Positions 11,172 through 19,921 of a DNA stretch of 64,000 nt are shown here, in pieces. This DNA comes from Novosphingobium chloroacetimidivorans. Lineage in GTDB: Bacteria > Pseudomonadota > Alphaproteobacteria > Sphingomonadales > Sphingomonadaceae. The notes beneath the pieces were generated by a model, which had not been told where the DNA came from, did not search any database, and saw only the letters and a list, made by a program, of their open reading frames with translations. Within the stretch, counting starts at the first letter, position 1, and every line of letters starts with the position of its first letter. Location of the stretch: NCBI RefSeq assembly GCF_014204535.1, contig NZ_JACHLR010000009.1, positions 62,001 through 126,000 of the forward strand, given 5' to 3'. The position numbers and the translations under genes were made by a program.

Positions 11172-11711
11172 TTACACCTTCTCCGGCATCTTGCGCACCG
11201 GCGGTGGCTCGGCGGCCCAGCGTTCGCGTGAGTCGATCATTTCGGCGGCAGTCTTTTCCCAGGCGGCGGCGGGCTTGTCCTTGAGGCGGATCTCGAAGCT
11301 GTCGGTCGCGCGAAACTCGATCACTTCGGCCCCCTCCGGCCCCGCGGTGTAGCCGTAGGGCACGTCGCTGCCGACGTAGAAGCCGTCACCCGCCACCAGC
11401 GTCTCGTTGCCGAGATGGATGCTGCCGGCGACCACGTAATAGAGGCAGTCGCAGTCGTGGCTGTGGAGCGGCAGCGGGAAGCCGCTCTTGAGCCACAGGC
11501 GCGCCAGGCTCATGCCGGGGCGGCGATAGGGCACGTCGACCTGTTCGCCGCCGCTCTCCAGCATCTGCGGGAACTGCGCCAGGGTGGCGAGCATGTTGGG
11601 AGTTTCGCCCACCGGTGTCATGCACTGGCACTCGCTGAGCGAAGGCGCCGCGCTGCCGCGGAAGATCTCGAAGCGTGGGCGGGCGTCGGGAGTATCGGGG
11701 GCGTCGGACAT
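11172..11711 (-). CDS. Cupin-domain protein
   Basis: A 179-residue protein with a single cupin barrel in the C-terminal half. Motif 1 is LPLHSHDCDCLYYVVAGSI, with metal-binding His residues, followed by VAGDGFYVGSDVPYGYTAG as motif 2. The N-terminal part (ECQCMTPVGETPNMLATL) has two cysteines. The function cannot be fixed from sequence; such cupins are small-molecule dioxygenases, isomerases or sensors. It is convergent with fmt and divergent from truA, so it is probably transcribed alone. Confidence 0.75.
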   Translation of the reverse strand: MSDAPDTPDARPRFEIFRGSAAPSLSECQCMTPVGETPNMLATLAQFPQMLESGGEQVDVPYRRPGMSLARLWLKSGFPLPLHSHDCDCLYYVVAGSIHLGNETLVAGDGFYVGSDVPYGYTAGPEGAEVIEFRATDSFEIRLKDKPAAAWEKTAAEMIDSRERWAAEPPPVRKMPEKV

Positions 11712-11811
11712 GGCAGGACCTCTCGTGACAGGCCGTCATCGTGCCACCCTGCCCGCGCGCGGCCAAGCCCTGGTTTGCGCCGGGTGATGCGCTTCTGTAA
11801 CGGCGACCGCG

Positions 11812-12579
11812 ATGACCCGCTTCGCATTGACCCTGGAGTTCGACGGCGCGCCCTTCATGGGCCTGCAGCGCCAGGCGCACGGCCCCTCGGTGCAGCAGAC
11901 CGTGGAGGAGGCGGTGCAGGCGGTCACCGGCGAGCAAGTGGTGATGCACGCCGCCGGGCGCACCGACGCGGGCGTTCACGCCACCGGGATGCGCGCGCAC
12001 GTCGACGTGGTGAAGGAGATCGCTCCGTTCCGGCTGATGGAAGCGATCAATGCGCTCATGCGGCCCGCCCCGGTCGCGGTGCTCGCCTGCGAGGTGGTCC
12101 CGGACGACTGGCATGCGCGGTTCTCGTGCGTCGGACGCGCCTATGAGTACCGCATCGTCAATCGCCGCGCGCCGCTGACGCTGGAGCGCGGCAAGGCCTG
12201 GCTCGTGCCCCAGCCGCTCGATGCCGAGGCCATGGACCGGGCGGCGCAGGCGCTGGTCGGGCTGCACGATTTCACCACCTTCCGCTCGGTCCATTGCCAG
12301 GCGCGCAGCCCGATCAAGACCGTTGATCGGCTGGCGGTGCGGCGTGAGGGCGAGCGCGTGCTGATAGAGGCCGCCGCACGCAGTTTCCTGCATCATCAGG
12401 TGCGCTCGATGGTGGGTTGCCTGGCGCTCGTCGGCATGGGCCGCTGGGAGGAAGCGCGCCTGGCCGACGCCCTGGCGGCGCGCGATCGTAACCGGCTCGG
12501 CCTCAATGCTCCGCCCGACGGGCTGACCTTCGTCAGCGCCACGTATTCCTCCGGACCGGAACATACGGAGCTCGCGTGA
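11812..12579 (+). CDS. truA: tRNA pseudouridine synthase A
   Basis: Forms pseudouridine at positions 38-40 of the tRNA anticodon stem. It has 255 residues, beginning [21 protein letters not shown]. The catalytic aspartate is in [13 protein letters not shown], and the C-terminal conserved motif is [17 protein letters not shown]. The start ATG at 11812 matches the usual N-terminus. A possible terminator hairpin follows the stop. Confidence 0.95.
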   Translation: MTRFALTLEFDGAPFMGLQRQAHGPSVQQTVEEAVQAVTGEQVVMHAAGRTDAGVHATGMRAHVDVVKEIAPFRLMEAINALMRPAPVAVLACEVVPDDWHARFSCVGRAYEYRIVNRRAPLTLERGKAWLVPQPLDAEAMDRAAQALVGLHDFTTFRSVHCQARSPIKTVDRLAVRREGERVLIEAAARSFLHHQVRSMVGCLALVGMGRWEEARLADALAARDRNRLGLNAPPDGLTFVSATYSSGPEHTELA

Positions 12580-12581
12580 AG

Positions 12582-12609
12582 CGAATTGCTCATCCTAATC
12601 AGCGATTCG
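12582..12609 (+). terminator. Possible terminator after truA
   Basis: A nine-base-pair stem (CGAATTGCT with AGCGATTCG, including one G-T pair) around a ten-base loop starts two bases after the truA stop. It is followed only by a short TTAAC, so intrinsic termination would be weak. Confidence 0.35.
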
Positions 12610-12680
12610 TTAACAGCGGAGTGACAATCCCGTTCTCCGCCTGAAGTCCGGCGCACGCCGGAACCGCGAGTGGCCCGTCG

Positions 12681-15008
12681 ATGCTTGCAGCAAGGCCTTT
12701 CCTGACCCGGCTTCGCGCTATGCGGCTGCTGCGTCCGGATCTGATCCGGCACGAGGTGGCACCTCGCGATGCGGACTGGTTCGCGCGCTCGCGGATCAAG
12801 CAGTTCGCCCGCTTCCCTTGGTTGGTCGGCGACGCCGCACGCGGGTTGTTCGCGCTGTGGCTGCTGATGCCGGCGCCGGACATAGTGATCGTGCTGACAC
12901 TCGCCAGCCTGATCGTCGTGTGGCTGGGCGAGCTGATCCTGCGCCGTGCGCTCGCGACGCCGATCGCCGATACGGAGTGGAGACTGACCCAGATCCGGTG
13001 TTTCCTGCTCCTGCGCGGTCTGGTCTGGGCGCTGATCGCCGGCGCCATGGTGCGCTATGCCGGCCCGAACATCGGCATTGTCGTGTCGTTCTCGCTCGGC
13101 GCGCTGCTGTTCGATCTGTTGTTCATGCTCTCGCTGCCGGTGACCGGGCTTGCGGCCGGCACCATGCTGGTGCTGGGGATGGCCGCAGGGCTCCTCGGCG
13201 TGCCTGGTGCCAACGCCGGCGTGCTCGCTCTCGTGACCCTTGGTATGGTCGCGGCGCTGCGTTTTGCACTGTTCAACCTCTACTACCTGTTCGCGACACG
13301 CCAGCTGCGCACGCGGCGCCTGGGCACGGCGAACGAGACGATCCGCTCGCTGCTCAGCCAGTATGACGAACACGGCGCCGACGCCCTGGTCGAGGTCGAT
13401 CGCGAGGGGCAACTGGTCCGTCCTTCGCCGCGCCTGTGCGAGTTGCTGGGCAAGCAGGACGGTGAGCTACAGGGCACGCCGATCTCCAACCTGTTCGAGC
13501 CGGGGCGGGACCGCAGCGCCCTCCTTGCGGCCATCAGCCGGCGGCATCAGTTCCGCAACATGCTGGTGCCGCTGCGCATTCGTGGCGAGCGGCATTGGTG
13601 GTCGATCTCGGGCTGCGCCGTGCTCGATGCCGAGGGACAGGAAGAAGGCTTTCGCTGCTTCGCGCAGGACGTGACCGAGCAGCGCGCCAACGAAGAGCGC
13701 ATCCGCATCATGGCCATGCGCGACAACCTGACCGGCCTCGTCAACCGCGCGATCTTCACCGATCGCCTGGCCGAGGTCCTCGCCGGATGCTCGAGCGACG
13801 CGCAGGCGGGCGTCCTATTTCTGGACCTCGATTCCTTCAAGCTGGTCAACGATACCTATGGTCATGCCGCGGGCGATACCGTGCTGATCGAGGCTGCGCG
13901 CCGGCTGGAGGGCCTGCTCGGGCCCAACATGCTGGCCGCGCGCCTCGGGGGTGACGAGTTCGCGGTGCTGGCCTGGGACGTGACCGCGCCCGAGGTCCTG
14001 ACCGACCTGGGCAAGGCCGTCGTGGTCGAGCTTTCCAAGCCGATCGTGCGCGACGACATGATCCTGCCCTGCGGCGCCAGCGTCGGCCTGGCGCTCGCGC
14101 CCGAGCACGGCGAGGACGGCGTGACACTCCTGCGCGCCGCCGATCTCGCGCTATACGAGGCGAAATCGCGCGGCCGCGGAGTCAGCGTGCTGTTCCATCC
14201 CCAGCTGCTGCGCGACCTGCAGGAACGCCGCGAGCTGGAGATGAACTTGCGCGTTGCGCTGGAACGCGGCGAGTTCGAGGTGTGGTACCAGCCGCTGCTC
14301 GACATCGCCTCGCGCCGCACGGTCGGCTACGAGGCACTGCTGCGCTGGAACCATCCCAAGCGCGGCATCGTCGAGCCTTCGCAGTTCATCCCGCTCGCCG
14401 AGGAAGCGGGCCTCATCGCCAACATCGGCGAGTGGGCGCTGCGCGAGGCGCTGAGCGAGGCGGCGACCTGGCATGAGGAGCTGACCATCGCCGTCAACGT
14501 CTCGCCCGCGCAGATGCGCGGCGAGGCCCTGCTCGGCCAGGTGGTGAGTGCCCTGGCGAACAGCGGCGTCGCGCCGGAGCGGCTGGAGCTGGAAATCACC
14601 GAGACATTGCTGATGGAGGATTGCGAGATGCACTTGCGCACCCTCCACCGCCTGCGGGCGCTGGGCGTGCGCATCGCGCTCGACGATTTCGGAACCGGGT
14701 ACTCGTCCCTCAACTACTTGCGCCGGTTTCCCTTCGACAAGCTGAAAGTCGACCGCTCGTTCGTGAGCGACATCGTCGAGGAAACCGAAAGCGGCGCCAT
14801 CGTCGAGACGGTGCTGAACCTTGCCCGCAAGTTCGACATGAAGACCACGGCCGAGGGGATCGAATCCGAGGCACAGCTGGCCAAGCTCAACGCGATGGGT
14901 TGCAGCCAGGCGCAAGGCTTCCTGTTTGATCGCCCCCTCCCGCCCAGGATGATCCCGGCGGCGCATCGCAAGGCCGGTGGCCGCATGCCGCGGTTGCAGA
15001 TGGCCTGA
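12681..15008 (+). CDS. Membrane-anchored GGDEF/EAL cyclic-di-GMP enzyme
   Basis: A 775-residue protein. An N-terminal hydrophobic region has about four to six membrane helices (about 45-205), followed by a PAS-like sensor (about 225-335), a GGDEF domain (about 345-500) and an EAL domain (about 515-765). The diguanylate cyclase signature is intact as LGGDEFAVLA. The phosphodiesterase domain is also complete: YEALLRW, NVSPAQMRG, ELEITETLLMED and ALDDFGTGYSSL. It could make or degrade c-di-GMP; the direction cannot be told from sequence. Start at 12681 with a poor ribosome site; in-frame ATG 12720 is an alternative. Confidence 0.92.
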   Translation: MLAARPFLTRLRAMRLLRPDLIRHEVAPRDADWFARSRIKQFARFPWLVGDAARGLFALWLLMPAPDIVIVLTLASLIVVWLGELILRRALATPIADTEWRLTQIRCFLLLRGLVWALIAGAMVRYAGPNIGIVVSFSLGALLFDLLFMLSLPVTGLAAGTMLVLGMAAGLLGVPGANAGVLALVTLGMVAALRFALFNLYYLFATRQLRTRRLGTANETIRSLLSQYDEHGADALVEVDREGQLVRPSPRLCELLGKQDGELQGTPISNLFEPGRDRSALLAAISRRHQFRNMLVPLRIRGERHWWSISGCAVLDAEGQEEGFRCFAQDVTEQRANEERIRIMAMRDNLTGLVNRAIFTDRLAEVLAGCSSDAQAGVLFLDLDSFKLVNDTYGHAAGDTVLIEAARRLEGLLGPNMLAARLGGDEFAVLAWDVTAPEVLTDLGKAVVVELSKPIVRDDMILPCGASVGLALAPEHGEDGVTLLRAADLALYEAKSRGRGVSVLFHPQLLRDLQERRELEMNLRVALERGEFEVWYQPLLDIASRRTVGYEALLRWNHPKRGIVEPSQFIPLAEEAGLIANIGEWALREALSEAATWHEELTIAVNVSPAQMRGEALLGQVVSALANSGVAPERLELEITETLLMEDCEMHLRTLHRLRALGVRIALDDFGTGYSSLNYLRRFPFDKLKVDRSFVSDIVEETESGAIVETVLNLARKFDMKTTAEGIESEAQLAKLNAMGCSQAQGFLFDRPLPPRMIPAAHRKAGGRMPRLQMA

Positions 15009-15088
15009 GCTTGAGCTTGATCGGTCGCCTCGCTCTAACCGTCTGGATGAGCCACCACCTGATCGACCTTACAAGTTGACGAGCCCCT

Positions 15089-15167
15089 CCTCCGTTCGTG
15101 TCGAGCGAAGTCGAGACACTCTGGCGCCGCGCTCCCGTGTCTCGACTTCGCTCGACACGAACGGAGG
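15089..15167. repeat. 31-bp inverted repeat between convergent genes
   Basis: Bases 15089-15119 and 15137-15167 are exact reverse complements with a 17-base loop. The core GTCGAGCGAAGTCGAGAC is itself nearly palindromic. It lies between the convergent GGDEF/EAL and cobS genes. The remaining DNA of the 260-base gap (15168-15268) shows no gene. Confidence 0.85.
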
Positions 15168-15268
15168 GCGGTCTTCAAACGAGCTTGTTTGCGCCAGCCC
15201 GCACCTCTTCGTCGCTCGCGGATCCGTTCCCGACCCAAGCCAGGAACGAAGCCGCTGGCAAGGCCGCC

Positions 15269-16261
15269 TCAGGCCTTGGCGACGACGCTCTCGGGCAGTT
15301 CCGTCCCGAACACGCGCTGGTAGTATTCGGCCACGAGCATCCGCTCGGTCTCGTCGCACTTGTTCAGGAACGAGAGGCGGAAGGCGAAGCCCGCGTCCTT
15401 GAAAATCGCGGTGTTCTGGGCCCAGGTGATCACCGTGCGTGGGCTCATGACGGTCGAGATGTCGCCGTTGATGAAGCCCTGGCGCGAAAGCTCGGCCACC
15501 TTGACCATGTCGGCGATGGTCTTGGCATCGACGCCCTTGACCTTCTTGCCGACGATCTCGGTCTCGGTCTTCTCGGGCAGGTAGTTGAGGCCGACGACGA
15601 TGTTCCACCGGTCCATCTGGCCCTGGTTGATCGCCTGGGTGCCGTGATAGAGCCCCGAGGTGTCGCCCAAGCCGACGGTGTTGGCCGTGGCGAACAGGCG
15701 GAAGTTCGGATTTGGACGGATCACGCGGTTCTGGTCGAGCAGGGTCAGCTTGCCTTCCGTCTCCAGCACGCGCTGGATCACGAACATCACGTCGGGGCGG
15801 CCGGCGTCGTACTCGTCGAACACCAGGGCGACCGGGTGCTGCAGCGCCCAGGGCAGCAGGCCTTCGCGGAACTCGGTGACCTGCAACCCGTCGCGCAGCA
15901 CGATGGCGTCGCGGCCGATCAGGTCGATGCGGCTGATGTGCGCATCGAGGTTGATGCGGATGCAGGGCCACTTGAGACGCGCGGCGACCTGCTCGATGTG
16001 AGTCGACTTGCCGGTGCCGTGATAGCCCTGCACCATCACGCGGCGGTTGAACGCGAAGCCGGCCAGGATCGCCAGCGTGGTGTCCGGATCGAAGACGTAG
16101 CTTTCGTCCAGGTCGGGCACGCGCTCGTCGGCCTGGGAGAAGGCGGGAACCTTCATGTCGATATCGATGCCGAAGGTTTCGCGCACGTCGACCTCGATGT
16201 CGGGTGCGGCGAGGATCGTGGCGTCGCGGCTGTCGGCCTGCAGGTTCGGAAGGTCTGTCAT
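15269..16261 (-). CDS. cobS: CobS-type AAA+ ATPase (annotated cobaltochelatase subunit)
   Basis: AAA+ ATPase of 330 residues. Walker A is [10 protein letters not shown] (about 111-120), Walker B is [10 protein letters not shown], sensor 1 lies in [10 protein letters not shown], and the C-terminal lid ends [14 protein letters not shown]. In aerobic B12 synthesis CobS works with CobT and CobN to insert cobalt. Here no cobN or other cob gene is near, and cobT lies 26 kb away, so this may be a MoxR-like chaperone pair rather than a chelatase. ATG 16261 is preferred over a TTG at 16270. Confidence 0.9.
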   Translation of the reverse strand: MTDLPNLQADSRDATILAAPDIEVDVRETFGIDIDMKVPAFSQADERVPDLDESYVFDPDTTLAILAGFAFNRRVMVQGYHGTGKSTHIEQVAARLKWPCIRINLDAHISRIDLIGRDAIVLRDGLQVTEFREGLLPWALQHPVALVFDEYDAGRPDVMFVIQRVLETEGKLTLLDQNRVIRPNPNFRLFATANTVGLGDTSGLYHGTQAINQGQMDRWNIVVGLNYLPEKTETEIVGKKVKGVDAKTIADMVKVAELSRQGFINGDISTVMSPRTVITWAQNTAIFKDAGFAFRLSFLNKCDETERMLVAEYYQRVFGTELPESVVAKA

Positions 16262-16319
16262 CGCCTGCAACCGCTAATCGAGCCGGCGCTGCGCTGCAAC
16301 AGCGATTGCGGGCGAAATC

Positions 16320-17036
16320 CTAAGCTTGCTTGTCCGGCGGTGGCGGGCGCTTGGCCGGCAGGTGGAAGCAGGCGATGAACCGCTCCGCCAGCGCGCGAGC
16401 GCCTTCCACCTCCAGCGCCAGGCCCGGGGCATCGAGCGGTTGCTTGCCGTAGAAGGCCCGCAGATAGGCGATCCCCTTGGCCGCGCGGAAGACGAGGTCC
16501 GCCGCTGCCCTTTCGGGCGGCGCGCGCATGATGCGCAGTTCTGCGCCGCTCAGCTCCGCGTCGAACCGGTCGGCACCGACTTCGAAGCGGACCGTCGCTT
16601 CCATTCCGCGCGCCGCATCCCGATCGAGCATGGTGCGAAACGAGAGCATCAGCGAGACCGGCGTCAGCGGCAGTTGCGGGTCGTGTTCGGGCGATTGCAC
16701 CGACCACCGGCCCAGCTCCTGCATGACCGGCTCTAGCGCCAGGCCCCAGGGCGTCAGCACATAGAGTTTCGCCGGGGTCGGCGCCGGCAATGTGGTGCGC
16801 GTGACGATCCCCACCGCCTCCAGGCTCGCTAGTCGCTCGGTGAGCACCTTGGCGCTGATCCCGGGCAGGCTGGCGCGGATGTCACTGAAGCGTCGCCCGC
16901 CCAGCATAAGCTCCCGGATGACCGGCAGCGCCCAGCGCTCACCGATGAGTTCCATCGCGAAAGCGGCACCGCAGGCATCGTCGTACCACTTCCCATGCTG
17001 TTTGCGATCAACGTCAGTATCTTTTTGCAACCCCAT
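16320..17036 (-). CDS. HxlR-family regulator with SCP2-like C-terminal domain
   Basis: A 238-residue transcription factor. The N-terminal winged helix (about 20-110) carries the family pattern FAMELIGERWALPVIRELMLGGRRFSDI and GISAKVLTERLASLEAVGIV. Cys22 (DDACGAAF) aligns with the redox-active N-terminal cysteine of HypR and YodB. The C-terminal half (about 130-230, ending RALAERFIACFHLPAK) resembles an SCP2 sterol-carrier-type ligand domain, a fusion seen in some HxlR proteins. It is divergent from the eight-gene VOC/GST operon starting at 17133, which it very probably controls; the gap is only 96 bases. Confidence 0.85.
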   Translation of the reverse strand: MGLQKDTDVDRKQHGKWYDDACGAAFAMELIGERWALPVIRELMLGGRRFSDIRASLPGISAKVLTERLASLEAVGIVTRTTLPAPTPAKLYVLTPWGLALEPVMQELGRWSVQSPEHDPQLPLTPVSLMLSFRTMLDRDAARGMEATVRFEVGADRFDAELSGAELRIMRAPPERAAADLVFRAAKGIAYLRAFYGKQPLDAPGLALEVEGARALAERFIACFHLPAKRPPPPDKQA

Positions 17037-17042
17037 GGTTGC
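17027..17042. promoter_or_regulatory. Candidate HxlR operator over its own start codon
   Basis: GCAACC-CCAT-GGTTGC is a perfect palindrome centred on the regulator's start codon, flanked by T/A runs. Its position suits autorepression and control of the divergent operon. There is no experimental support; this is inference from symmetry and position. Confidence 0.35.
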
Positions 17043-17132
17043 CTTTTGTAACTATCGTGGCAGGTTCCTGCAAGACCGAGTCGACAGCCGCTCAGCGGTT
17101 GGCAGCACTTCGGAGATGACAGGAGAGATGCG

Positions 17133-17561
17133 ATGAGCCGGATGATCTTCGTGAACCTGCCCGTGGAAGATCTCGGCCGGGCTCGCCGCTTCTACGAAAG
17201 CCTGGGCTTTACCAACAATCCGCAGTTCAGCGACGGAACCGCGGCCTGCATGGTGTGGTCGGACGCGATCTACGTGATGATCCTGACGCACGCGAAGTGG
17301 GCGACGTTCACCACCCGCCCCATTCCCGATCGCGGCTCCAGCGAAGTGGCGCTGTGCCTGACCTTCGACAGTCGCGACGAGGTGAACGCGCTTGTGGAAG
17401 CCGCCGGCGCCGCGGGCGGCACGGTCGACATCAACCCGCCCGAGGAGCACGACTTCATGATGACGCGCAGCCTGCTCGACCCTGATGGCCACGTTTGGGA
17501 ACTGACTTGGATGGATCCGGCGATGGCCTCTGGCGAGCAGCCGGCGCAAGCGGACGCCTGA
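17133..17561 (+). CDS. VOC-family (glyoxalase/bleomycin-resistance fold) protein
   Basis: A 142-residue protein starting MSRMIFVNLPVEDLGRARRFYESLG, the typical first betaalphabetabetabeta module, and ending with LLDPDGHVWELTWMDP. Its Glu and His positions suit a metal site. The closest named type is a glyoxalase/extradiol dioxygenase-like enzyme of unknown substrate. AGGAGA precedes the ATG by a few bases. It is the first gene of the operon divergent from the HxlR regulator; the next gene begins 17 bases on. Confidence 0.88.
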   Translation: MSRMIFVNLPVEDLGRARRFYESLGFTNNPQFSDGTAACMVWSDAIYVMILTHAKWATFTTRPIPDRGSSEVALCLTFDSRDEVNALVEAAGAAGGTVDINPPEEHDFMMTRSLLDPDGHVWELTWMDPAMASGEQPAQADA

Positions 17562-17578
17562 CACCAAGGAGAGAGACG

Positions 17579-18259
17579 ATGCCGATCGATCCCCAAGCAA
17601 CCATCGAGATCACCGCTTTCGATTGGGTCCCCCCGTTCGCGCAAGGCTACGTCCGCGACTTGCGTCCGCGCTGGGCGTGCGAGGAGATGGACCTGGCCTA
17701 TCGCGAGCGGCTGATCAGCGCGGTCGACCGGCCCGAGTGGTACTTCCGCGACCAGCCCTGGGGCCAGGTTCCCACCTTGCGCGATGGCGACCTGACCGTT
17801 TTCGAAAGCGGCGCCACTCTGGTCCATCTGGGGGAGAAAGGCGGGCTGCTGCCGCTTGCCGGACAGGCCCGTGCCGCAGCGCTCAGCTGGATCTTCGCCG
17901 CATACAACAGCATCGAGCCCTACGTGTTCGAGTGGGCCAACGTCGCGATCTTCTCCAAGAAGCAGGAGTGGGCCGCGCTGCGCAAGCCCTCGCTCATGGC
18001 GGACCTGGGCGGTCGGCTCGACCGGCTGCAGGATGCGCTGGGCGACCGCGAGTGGCTGGGCGAGGCGTTCTCGGTCGCCGACATAGCCATGGTCACCGTG
18101 CTGCGCGGTGCGGATGACTCCGGCCTGCTCGAAGAGCGCCCCGCCCTCGCCGCCTATGTCCAGCGGGGCGTGTCGCGGCCTGCCTTCCAGACTGCCCTCG
18201 CCGCGCAGCTCGCGGCGTTTTCCGACGAGATGCCCTCACGCAAGAGCCAGGAGGCCTGA
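17579..18259 (+). CDS. Glutathione S-transferase family protein (copy 1)
   Basis: A 226-residue protein with an N-terminal thioredoxin-fold domain (WACEEMDLAYRERLIS ... GQVPTLRDGDLTVFESGATLVHLGEK) and an all-helical C-terminal domain (about 95-215; EWLGEAFSVADIAMVTVLR). The GSH-binding cis-Pro and the Glu-Ser pair (VPTL and FESGA) are present. The start ATG 17579 has AAGGAGAG just upstream; a longer frame to 17495 overlaps the VOC gene. The substrate is unknown. The next gene starts two bases after the stop. Confidence 0.88.
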   Translation: MPIDPQATIEITAFDWVPPFAQGYVRDLRPRWACEEMDLAYRERLISAVDRPEWYFRDQPWGQVPTLRDGDLTVFESGATLVHLGEKGGLLPLAGQARAAALSWIFAAYNSIEPYVFEWANVAIFSKKQEWAALRKPSLMADLGGRLDRLQDALGDREWLGEAFSVADIAMVTVLRGADDSGLLEERPALAAYVQRGVSRPAFQTALAAQLAAFSDEMPSRKSQEA

Positions 18260-18260
18260 C

Positions 18261-19004
18261 ATGCCCTACTACGACGGTTTCGTGATCCCGGTCCCGACCG
18301 CGGCCAGGGACAAGTTCATCGCGCATGCGCGCACCATCGACGCGATCTTCATCGAGCACGGTGCGACGCGCGTGGTCGAGTGCTGGGGCGACGATGTCGC
18401 GCACGGCAAGGTGACCGATTTCTACGGCGCCGTGGATGCGCGCGAGGACGAGACGATCGCCTTCTCCTGGATCGAGTGGCCAGACCGGGAGACGCGCGAC
18501 AAGGGCATGGCCGCCACCATGGCCGCCGACAATCCCGATCCTCGCGCGGATCCTGCCCGCAACCCGATGCCGTTCGATGGCGCCCGCATGATCTTCGGCG
18601 GGTTCGACGCGATGGTCGTAAAGGGCGATCACACCGCACTGCCTTATGTGCAGGGCTTCATGGTCCCGGTGCCCACCGCCAAACGCGACATCTACGCGAA
18701 GATGGCGGCCGAGGCCTGGGACATGTTCGCCGGATATGGCGCGCAAGCCGTGCTCGAAGCCTGGGGCGACGACGTGCCGCACGGCAAGGTGACCGACTTC
18801 TACCGCGGCGTGAAGGCGACCGAGGAGGAGAGCGTGGTCTTCTCCTACATGATCTGGCCGTCCAGGGACGCATGCCAGGAAGCCTCGCGCAAGATGCAGG
18901 AGGCGGAGATGCCGACCGACTTCGAGATACCGTTCGATGGCATGCGGATGGTGTGGGGCGGCTTCGAGCCGGTCGTCGTGCTGGAAGCAAAGGCGGGAGA
19001 CTGA
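18261..19004 (+). CDS. Tandem DUF1428 protein
   Basis: A 247-residue protein made of two copies of the DUF1428 domain, which is normally a stand-alone protein of about 115-120 residues. Copy 1 (about 1-120) has YYDGFVIPVPTA, ECWGDDVAHGKVTDFY and PFDGARMIFGGFD. Copy 2 (about 128-242) has YVQGFMVPVPTA, EAWGDDVPHGKVTDFY and PFDGMRMVWGGFE. DUF1428 proteins form a ferredoxin-like dimeric barrel, so the fusion may make a one-chain dimer. The function is unknown. It starts two bases after the GST stop and ends two bases before the next gene. Confidence 0.9.
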   Translation: MPYYDGFVIPVPTAARDKFIAHARTIDAIFIEHGATRVVECWGDDVAHGKVTDFYGAVDAREDETIAFSWIEWPDRETRDKGMAATMAADNPDPRADPARNPMPFDGARMIFGGFDAMVVKGDHTALPYVQGFMVPVPTAKRDIYAKMAAEAWDMFAGYGAQAVLEAWGDDVPHGKVTDFYRGVKATEEESVVFSYMIWPSRDACQEASRKMQEAEMPTDFEIPFDGMRMVWGGFEPVVVLEAKAGD

Positions 19005-19006
19005 CG

Positions 19007-19807
19007 ATGGGCAACGCAGCAGGCAGCTTCATCTGGTACGAACTGATGACCAGCGACGCCGCCGGTGCCGCGGCCTTCTACGGCCCGGTGGTCGGATGGA
19101 AGATCGCGGCCCACTCCGACCCCGCAGCGGGCGGCGTCGACTACCGCATGATCGTGCGTGACGATGGCGGCATGGCCGGCGGCGTGCTGACGCTGCCGCC
19201 CGAGATGCTGGCTGGCGGGGCACAGCCCTGCTGGATGCCCTACTTCCACGCGCCCGACGTAGACGCACAAGTCGCCGCGATCGAGGCCCAGGGTGGCAAG
19301 GTGCAGATGCCGGCGACCGACCTGCCGGTCGGACGCATCGCCATGGTGGCGGACCCGCAAGGCGTGCCGATCTACCTGATGAACCCGACTCCGCCGGCCG
19401 GCAGTCCAGAGGCGAGCAGCGACGTCTTCGACGAGGCAGCCGCTCAGCGGGTGCGCTGGAACGAGCTTTCGAGCCCGGATCTGGACGCTTCTCTGAAGTT
19501 CTACGGCGAGCAGTTCGGCTTCACCTTCGACGAGCGCATGCCGATGGGACCGATGGGCGACTACTGCTTCATCGGCCACCACGGCCGAACGCTGGGCGGG
19601 ATCATGCAGCGGCAGGACCCGCAGCAGCCCGCCGCCTGGCTCCTCTACTTCGGCGTTCCCTCGATCGCCGAGGCCAAACGCACGGTAGAGGCCCAGGGCG
19701 GGCAGATCGTCATGGGACCGATGGAAGTGCCCGGCGGCGAGTGGGTGGTCGTCGGCATCGACCCGCAGGGCGCGATGTTCGGCCTCGTCGGAGCACAGGG
19801 CGCGTAG
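19007..19807 (+). CDS. Two-module VOC-family protein
   Basis: A 266-residue protein with two VOC modules. The first (about 7-122) runs from GSFIWYELMTSDAAGAAAFY to ADPQGVPIYLM. The second (about 145-262) runs from VRWNELSSPDLDASLKFY to IDPQGAMFGLVG. It resembles proteins annotated as glyoxalase or hydroxylase of the CFP-30 type. Its reaction is unknown. The ATG is two bases after the DUF1428 stop. A 114-base gap follows, so a second promoter before the next GST is possible. Confidence 0.88.
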   Translation: MGNAAGSFIWYELMTSDAAGAAAFYGPVVGWKIAAHSDPAAGGVDYRMIVRDDGGMAGGVLTLPPEMLAGGAQPCWMPYFHAPDVDAQVAAIEAQGGKVQMPATDLPVGRIAMVADPQGVPIYLMNPTPPAGSPEASSDVFDEAAAQRVRWNELSSPDLDASLKFYGEQFGFTFDERMPMGPMGDYCFIGHHGRTLGGIMQRQDPQQPAAWLLYFGVPSIAEAKRTVEAQGGQIVMGPMEVPGGEWVVVGIDPQGAMFGLVGAQGA

Positions 19808-19921
19808 GCGAGACGAGTGAGCAGGGCGAGCGAGCGTGTTGGCGCTTGACGGGCGCAGTATGTTCCATGAATGTTCCGGACATGCGCCAGGCGCCGGGCC
19901 GGGCACGAGGGGAGACGATGC

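Noticed and set aside
15098..16378. 426-codon plus-strand frame over cobS
   Set aside because: The opposite strand is CobS; the frame also starts inside an inverted repeat.
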